A stretch of DNA of 64,000 bases from Pegea sp. RAD2-039. Its lineage: Eukaryota > Chordata > Thaliacea > Salpida > Salpidae. Under the pieces are notes generated by a model. It was not told where the DNA came from. It saw nothing but the letters and a program-made list of their open reading frames with translations, and made no database searches. Positions 59,933 through 64,000 of the stretch are shown here, in pieces (within the stretch, counting starts at the first letter, position 1; each line of letters starts with the position of its first letter). Location of the stretch: positions 1 to 64,000 of the forward strand of contig JAQGEQ010000170.1 in the NCBI GenBank assembly GCA_034620365.1. The letters run 5' to 3'. The position numbers and the translations under genes were made by a program.

Positions 59933-62900
59933 TTCTCTTTTTTAATTCTTAAATTTCAATAAAATTTGATAACATCACAAAACAATTATTTAATAGCACT
60001 TTAAACTTTTCTTAATATTAAAAACAAATAAACATTATTTGGTTTTTTGCTTTTAATTTAAATAGAACAACTAAAAGAACAGCAAACAATTAAAAATGAT
60101 AATAAAACAACCAAAGTTTTATAAAAAAATTATAATCAAACTTAAAATTTATGTAAAAAATTCAGAGACTAATTTATAATTAAAAAATTTAGATGTTTTA
60201 AAAAATTTATATTTTAAACGAAAAATGGATGTACGTGTAAATTAGGAAATAACTATTTTAACTAAAAGAGAAACAACTAAGTAAGTATCTAAGAATCAAA
60301 TTAATCACTTTTTCTAAATTGCTTTATGGTAACGATTAAAATAACAAATATTGATTAGAAGATATTTTTATAAACATAGTTACTCAAAAATTCTGCAACA
60401 ATTTAGAGTAGAATTAATATAAGTAAAAAAGAGTAGAACGATTTTCTATAATATTGTGCTGGGTGTGAACTACAATTTATGCATGCAAATGTTTTGGTTC
60501 GTTCATCCAAAGTATTTAGCTTAAAATTTAAATTCGGAATAATTTTTTCAAATCATCTAATGATAAAATTTTTATTTAAAGACACCAATAAATTTTAATT
60601 AAAATAAACATAAATGTCTAATAATAAGTATTATCGTAAATGTGGATATCTCTACAAAACCTAACAAAGTTATTTCTATACCCAAAATGGATTTTATTTA
60701 TAACTAATAACTCTCTACGAACTAAAAATAGTAATAGAATTAAATATTTTTGCTACTAATAAAAATATTGTATCATTGTAAGAATTTTAGATAATTTAAA
60801 AAATGTCAACAACATTTAATGCAGTTTATCCACACAGAATTTATTATTCATTACAGTCATTTATATTTAAAACATTAGGATGATTCATGATTTGTTGAAC
60901 GAGTATAGTGCATTTAAAGTATAAGCTAAACAATCAATTATAAATGATCAATATATAATATACTTTAAAGTTTTTTTTAGTATTTGATGATACAGTCTTT
61001 AATTTTTTTTTTAAAGAATCGCTAGGCAGAATTGTATACAGAGAAGACTTGTTGCTATAATCAACCTTATTTAATCAGCTTATTTACATGTTACTATTTC
61101 AAAAATTATTTAATAACTTGGAAATAATTTTTTTGGCTGTTTCATATCTGATTACAAATAAGCTCATAAATCTGTTGCTAAACTTTTTCTAGTCTAAGTT
61201 TTCAGGACGGAGCTGTTCATTAAATTGTTTACTTTAAATGTATAGTTAAAACATTTAACGTCATAAGTAACTCATAAAAATACATATTCTCAAATATAAA
61301 ATTGCAAATATGCATATTCATTTGAATAATTCTGTTATTTGTGCAATAAGATTACATATGTTTATATTATCAAAAATCATTATTTGGTGAAATAAGAATT
61401 ATTTCTAAGTTATGTTTTTAATTACCCGAATAAGCATTTACAAGATAAAATAACTATATAGTGTAAAGTATCTTCAACCTCAATCAAAGTGAAATTTAAG
61501 TTTATTTAATAGTCTTTAGTGATGACAAAAAGCTTTATAGTTTTACGGCATTTTGTTCTTGATCGTCCAGCCAGTTCGTTTAATAAAAAGGCTTTGTTGT
61601 ATTAATCATGTAATCTTACTTTATAAATTAACTGAACTTAACTAGAGTCTTAATGATCTTAAATAAAATTTGCGTTTAAGAAAAGCTTCTTTTTAGTTAT
61701 AATTTGATGCTTACACTCACGAAATTCGTTTGATTAAGTCAGTGTATTCTATCTTAAGTTTATTCACTCAATTAAGTTTGCAATCGTACTTGGTCACTGA
61801 TCGCTCTGAACCATTTGTTAATTCTAGTAATTTGATCACGAGTCTTAAATAGACTTTTAAATAAAGAATGTTCTTTTAAAATTATTTTTCCATTATTTTT
61901 ACAAAGATAATCATGATCAAAAAAGGTGAAAAAAGCCACTGGCCCAGCTACGACTCTCTTTTGCGCTATAATCGCATTTTACGCAGCTAATGTTGACTAC
62001 AATACTCTAGTGTATGCAGTCTATACCCAACAGCTTCTATTTCAGTTAATTTTTTATTTGTCACAAATAGTGTTAGAACTAGAGTTTTTAAAACTGAATT
62101 TTAGTTTGGAAAAACTCTTTAATGTAAATATCATGATGTAATTCTTATGTCAGTATATTTTACTTTTTGTGTTTAGATAATTCACATTTTTTAAACAAAA
62201 CATATGCCTAGTTTATAATAAAGTTTTATTGGTTTCTCTTCTATTATAAATTAGTTTAAACCAATCGATAAGTGAACGTGTGTAGCGTATCTTTCTTTTA
62301 TTTAGTAAATTTTTAAGACAGTTTGTAATATAGACGGAATGGAAAGTCGTTTATATTTATTTCAATAATTGTAGAAATGGCCAGTTTATTTCTTTATAGG
62401 CCTGCTGTTGTGAACATAATTAAATGTAAATTTATTTTGATAAATCTGTTTTTTATTGTTATGATATGCCTTAGACATTTTATTCACTTGTTTTGTTGAT
62501 TTTAATAATAATATAATTAATTTTTAACTTTTTTAGATGTCTTTAATGAATCTTATGAAAGTAAATTTTAGCTGAAATAATTAGATAAGTATTTTGATGA
62601 CCAAAGTCTAAAAACTTTTTTATTAGGTTTACTTTTGTTATCTTAAAGTTATAGCTAATATTTCTACTATAATTCTTGAATAAAATTTAGTTAAAATTAA
62701 TAAAATAATAAATTATTTTATATTATCTTAAGTTTTTTTAAGTTTAATATACTTTACTTTTGTTTATATCTAATCTTATTTAACTTCAATTAAAAGAAAT
62801 AAATTTTTATATTAATTCTAAAATTAAACAATTTTAAAACTAATATGCTATAAAATGAATAGAAAATAAAAGAAATAAAATTAGTTTCCATTATTGATGT

Positions 62901-63070
62901 TATCTAATTAATTTGTCTGATTTTTTAACCATTTGTTCATCAAGTAATAATTTTATAAACATTTCTAATTTTATTTGATTATTTTCTACTTAAAAATAAC
63001 AATTGCATTTTTATATCTTTGAATTTTCTAGAATTTTTCTTAAAAGAAATCTTTTTGTAAAACATTTAAA
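59933..63070. other. AT-rich intergenic region, nothing recognised
   Basis: This three-kilobase stretch between divergent genes is rich in A and T. The longest open frame (61926-62141, 71 codons) has no motif, no recognisable splice context and a hydrophobic bias typical of AT-rich DNA. Promoters of the tail-anchored gene and ALYREF should lie near its two ends. Confidence 0.5.
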
Positions 63071-63955
63071 ATGGATAAAGTAGGTTTGTCTTTGGATGAT
63101 ATTATTAAGATAAATAAGAAAACAAAGCAAGGCTCTATTAAACGGGGCACTAAAAGAGGTCGTGGGCCAGCTAGTAGAGGGGGCTCTGGTAGAGGTAAAG
63201 CAACTATAAAAAGTGTTTCAGCTACAAGAGGAGGTAAATTCTCAAGAGGAGCTGGGAGAGGAAGAGGTAAAGCTTCTTCTAGAGGTGGATTCAAACAAAA
63301 TAACAAATCTGTTATAAATGGCGGAGTACAGCAACGAAGATCAACTCGTATTAAAACTACCCGTGGTGGGCAAAGCTTAAAGTTGGCTTCTCGTCAAAAT
63401 AAAGCTGCAAACAAAAAAAGTAAAACTGGAAAGTTGATGATAAACAATTTGGACTTTAAAGTAACTGACCAGGATATGCAAGAGCTATTCTCTAAGCATG
63501 GTGTCTTATTAAAAGCTGCTGTTCATTATGATAGCCAAGGAAAATCACTTGGAGCAGCAGAAGTACTATTTCAAAGGCAAGAAAGCTGTATAAAAGCTAT
63601 GAATGAGTATAATAATGTATTATTGGATGGAAGACCTATGAAAATATCTCTAATAGGTCCTCAAAATGAGCTTATAAGTATTGATAGTAGGCTTGGACCA
63701 AAAGTTAACAATTCTCCTTTAACACCAAAAAAATCAAACAACCAACAAGCTGGTGGTACTACTAGAGGTCGTGGACGAGGTACAAGCCGTGGTCGTGGAT
63801 CAGGTCCTGGCAGCACTGCCACACGTGGAAGAGGTGGTAATCGTGGGCGAGGAGCTGCACAAGGGCGACGTAGAGGTCGCTCAGCAAATAAACCAATTTC
63901 TGCTGAAACTTTAGATCAACAATTAGATGAATATATTCAGCAGGCTGGTCATTGA
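63071..63955 (+). CDS. ALYREF: ALYREF (Aly/REF, THOC4) mRNA export adaptor, intronless
   Basis: A single 294-codon frame. It begins MDKVGLSLDDIIKINKK, the conserved UAP56/DDX39B-binding motif of the family (SLDDIIK). A long Arg/Gly-rich N-terminal region follows (KRGRGPASRGGSGRGK; RGAGRGRGKASSRGG). The central RRM at about residues 118-195 has KLMINNLDFKVTDQDMQELF and AAEVLFQRQESCIKAMNEYN. A second Arg/Gly-rich region precedes the C-terminal UAP56-binding helix SAETLDQQLDEYIQQ. ALYREF couples the TREX complex to nuclear export through NXF1. Human ALYREF is about 257 residues, so both RG-rich arms are somewhat expanded here. An AATAAA stands at 63976-63981. It and SUGP1 are the only host genes here whose coding region has no intron. 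Confidence 0.95.
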   Translation: MDKVGLSLDDIIKINKKTKQGSIKRGTKRGRGPASRGGSGRGKATIKSVSATRGGKFSRGAGRGRGKASSRGGFKQNNKSVINGGVQQRRSTRIKTTRGGQSLKLASRQNKAANKKSKTGKLMINNLDFKVTDQDMQELFSKHGVLLKAAVHYDSQGKSLGAAEVLFQRQESCIKAMNEYNNVLLDGRPMKISLIGPQNELISIDSRLGPKVNNSPLTPKKSNNQQAGGTTRGRGRGTSRGRGSGPGSTATRGRGGNRGRGAAQGRRRGRSANKPISAETLDQQLDEYIQQAGH

Positions 63956-63975
63956 ACATTCTAGATAGAAATTTT

Positions 63976-63981
63976 AATAAA
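63976..63981 (+). terminator. Polyadenylation signal AATAAA of ALYREF
   Basis: AATAAA lies 21 bases after the ALYREF stop codon, near the end of the window. Confidence 0.6.
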
Positions 63982-64000
63982 GCTTTGAGCTTGAAGAGTC

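Noticed and set aside
61926-62141. 71-codon plus-strand frame
   Set aside because: No recognisable motif, and no codon or splice evidence. The frame ends in AT-rich background.

Overview
The window is AT-rich nuclear DNA of a non-vertebrate animal. It carries metazoan gene families (RACK1, NUP155, SPOP, CHMP4, SUGP1, ALYREF, COX19, ABITRAM, a phospholipase-B-like gene, a SERHL-type hydrolase and an IL-17-receptor-like SEFIR gene), interrupted by many GT-AG introns. Most introns are only about 45-60 bases. A CR1/L2-like LINE family and one tRNA gene are also present. The phylum cannot be fixed from sequence alone. Two very tight same-strand gene pairs (COX19/ABITRAM, overlapping, and an unnamed tail-anchored gene/SPOP, 35 bases apart) would suit an animal that makes operons by spliced-leader trans-splicing, such as a tunicate or flatworm, but no spliced leader is seen.

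Layout. 0.4-1.4 kb: a small secreted cysteine-rich protein (+). 2.1-6.9 kb: a many-exon Lys- then Arg/Ser-rich nuclear-type protein with a conserved-looking C-terminal module (-). 7-10 kb: AT-rich, with a weak transposon candidate. 10.1-12.1 kb: SERHL-like alpha/beta hydrolase (-). 14.0-16.5 kb: IL-17-receptor-like protein (-). 17-18.6 kb: 5'-truncated LINE (-). 20.2-22.7 kb: RACK1 (+), hosting a SNORD96 homologue and a second box C/D candidate in introns. 25.9-35.7 kb: NUP155 (+), with three introns swollen by three different minisatellites. 35.9-38.1 kb: phospholipase-B-like (-), convergent with NUP155. 38.8 kb: tRNA-Ala(AGC) (-). 40.7-41.8 kb: CHMP4 (-). 44.4-46.2 kb: ABITRAM and COX19 (-), overlapping by 14 bases. 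47.5-48.7 kb: a short SUGP1 without SURP modules (-). 50.4-56.4 kb: a LINE cluster with one nearly complete copy. 56.9-59.9 kb: SPOP and an unnamed tail-anchored protein gene (-). 63.1-64.0 kb: intronless ALYREF (+).

The genes are mostly housekeeping and are not one pathway. ALYREF, NUP155, SUGP1 and the RS-rich protein all belong to nuclear RNA handling and export. RACK1 hosts a snoRNA predicted to methylate 5.8S rRNA.

No new defence or mobile system was found. The most interesting items are the overlapping COX19/ABITRAM cistrons, the RACK1-SNORD96 host-guest pair, a strong excess of the palindrome TGACGTCA in a few gene-rich islands, the SURP-less SUGP1, and a 21+21-base hairpin near 39.7 kb. 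All exon calls come from reading splice signals and protein similarity from memory. No searches were run.
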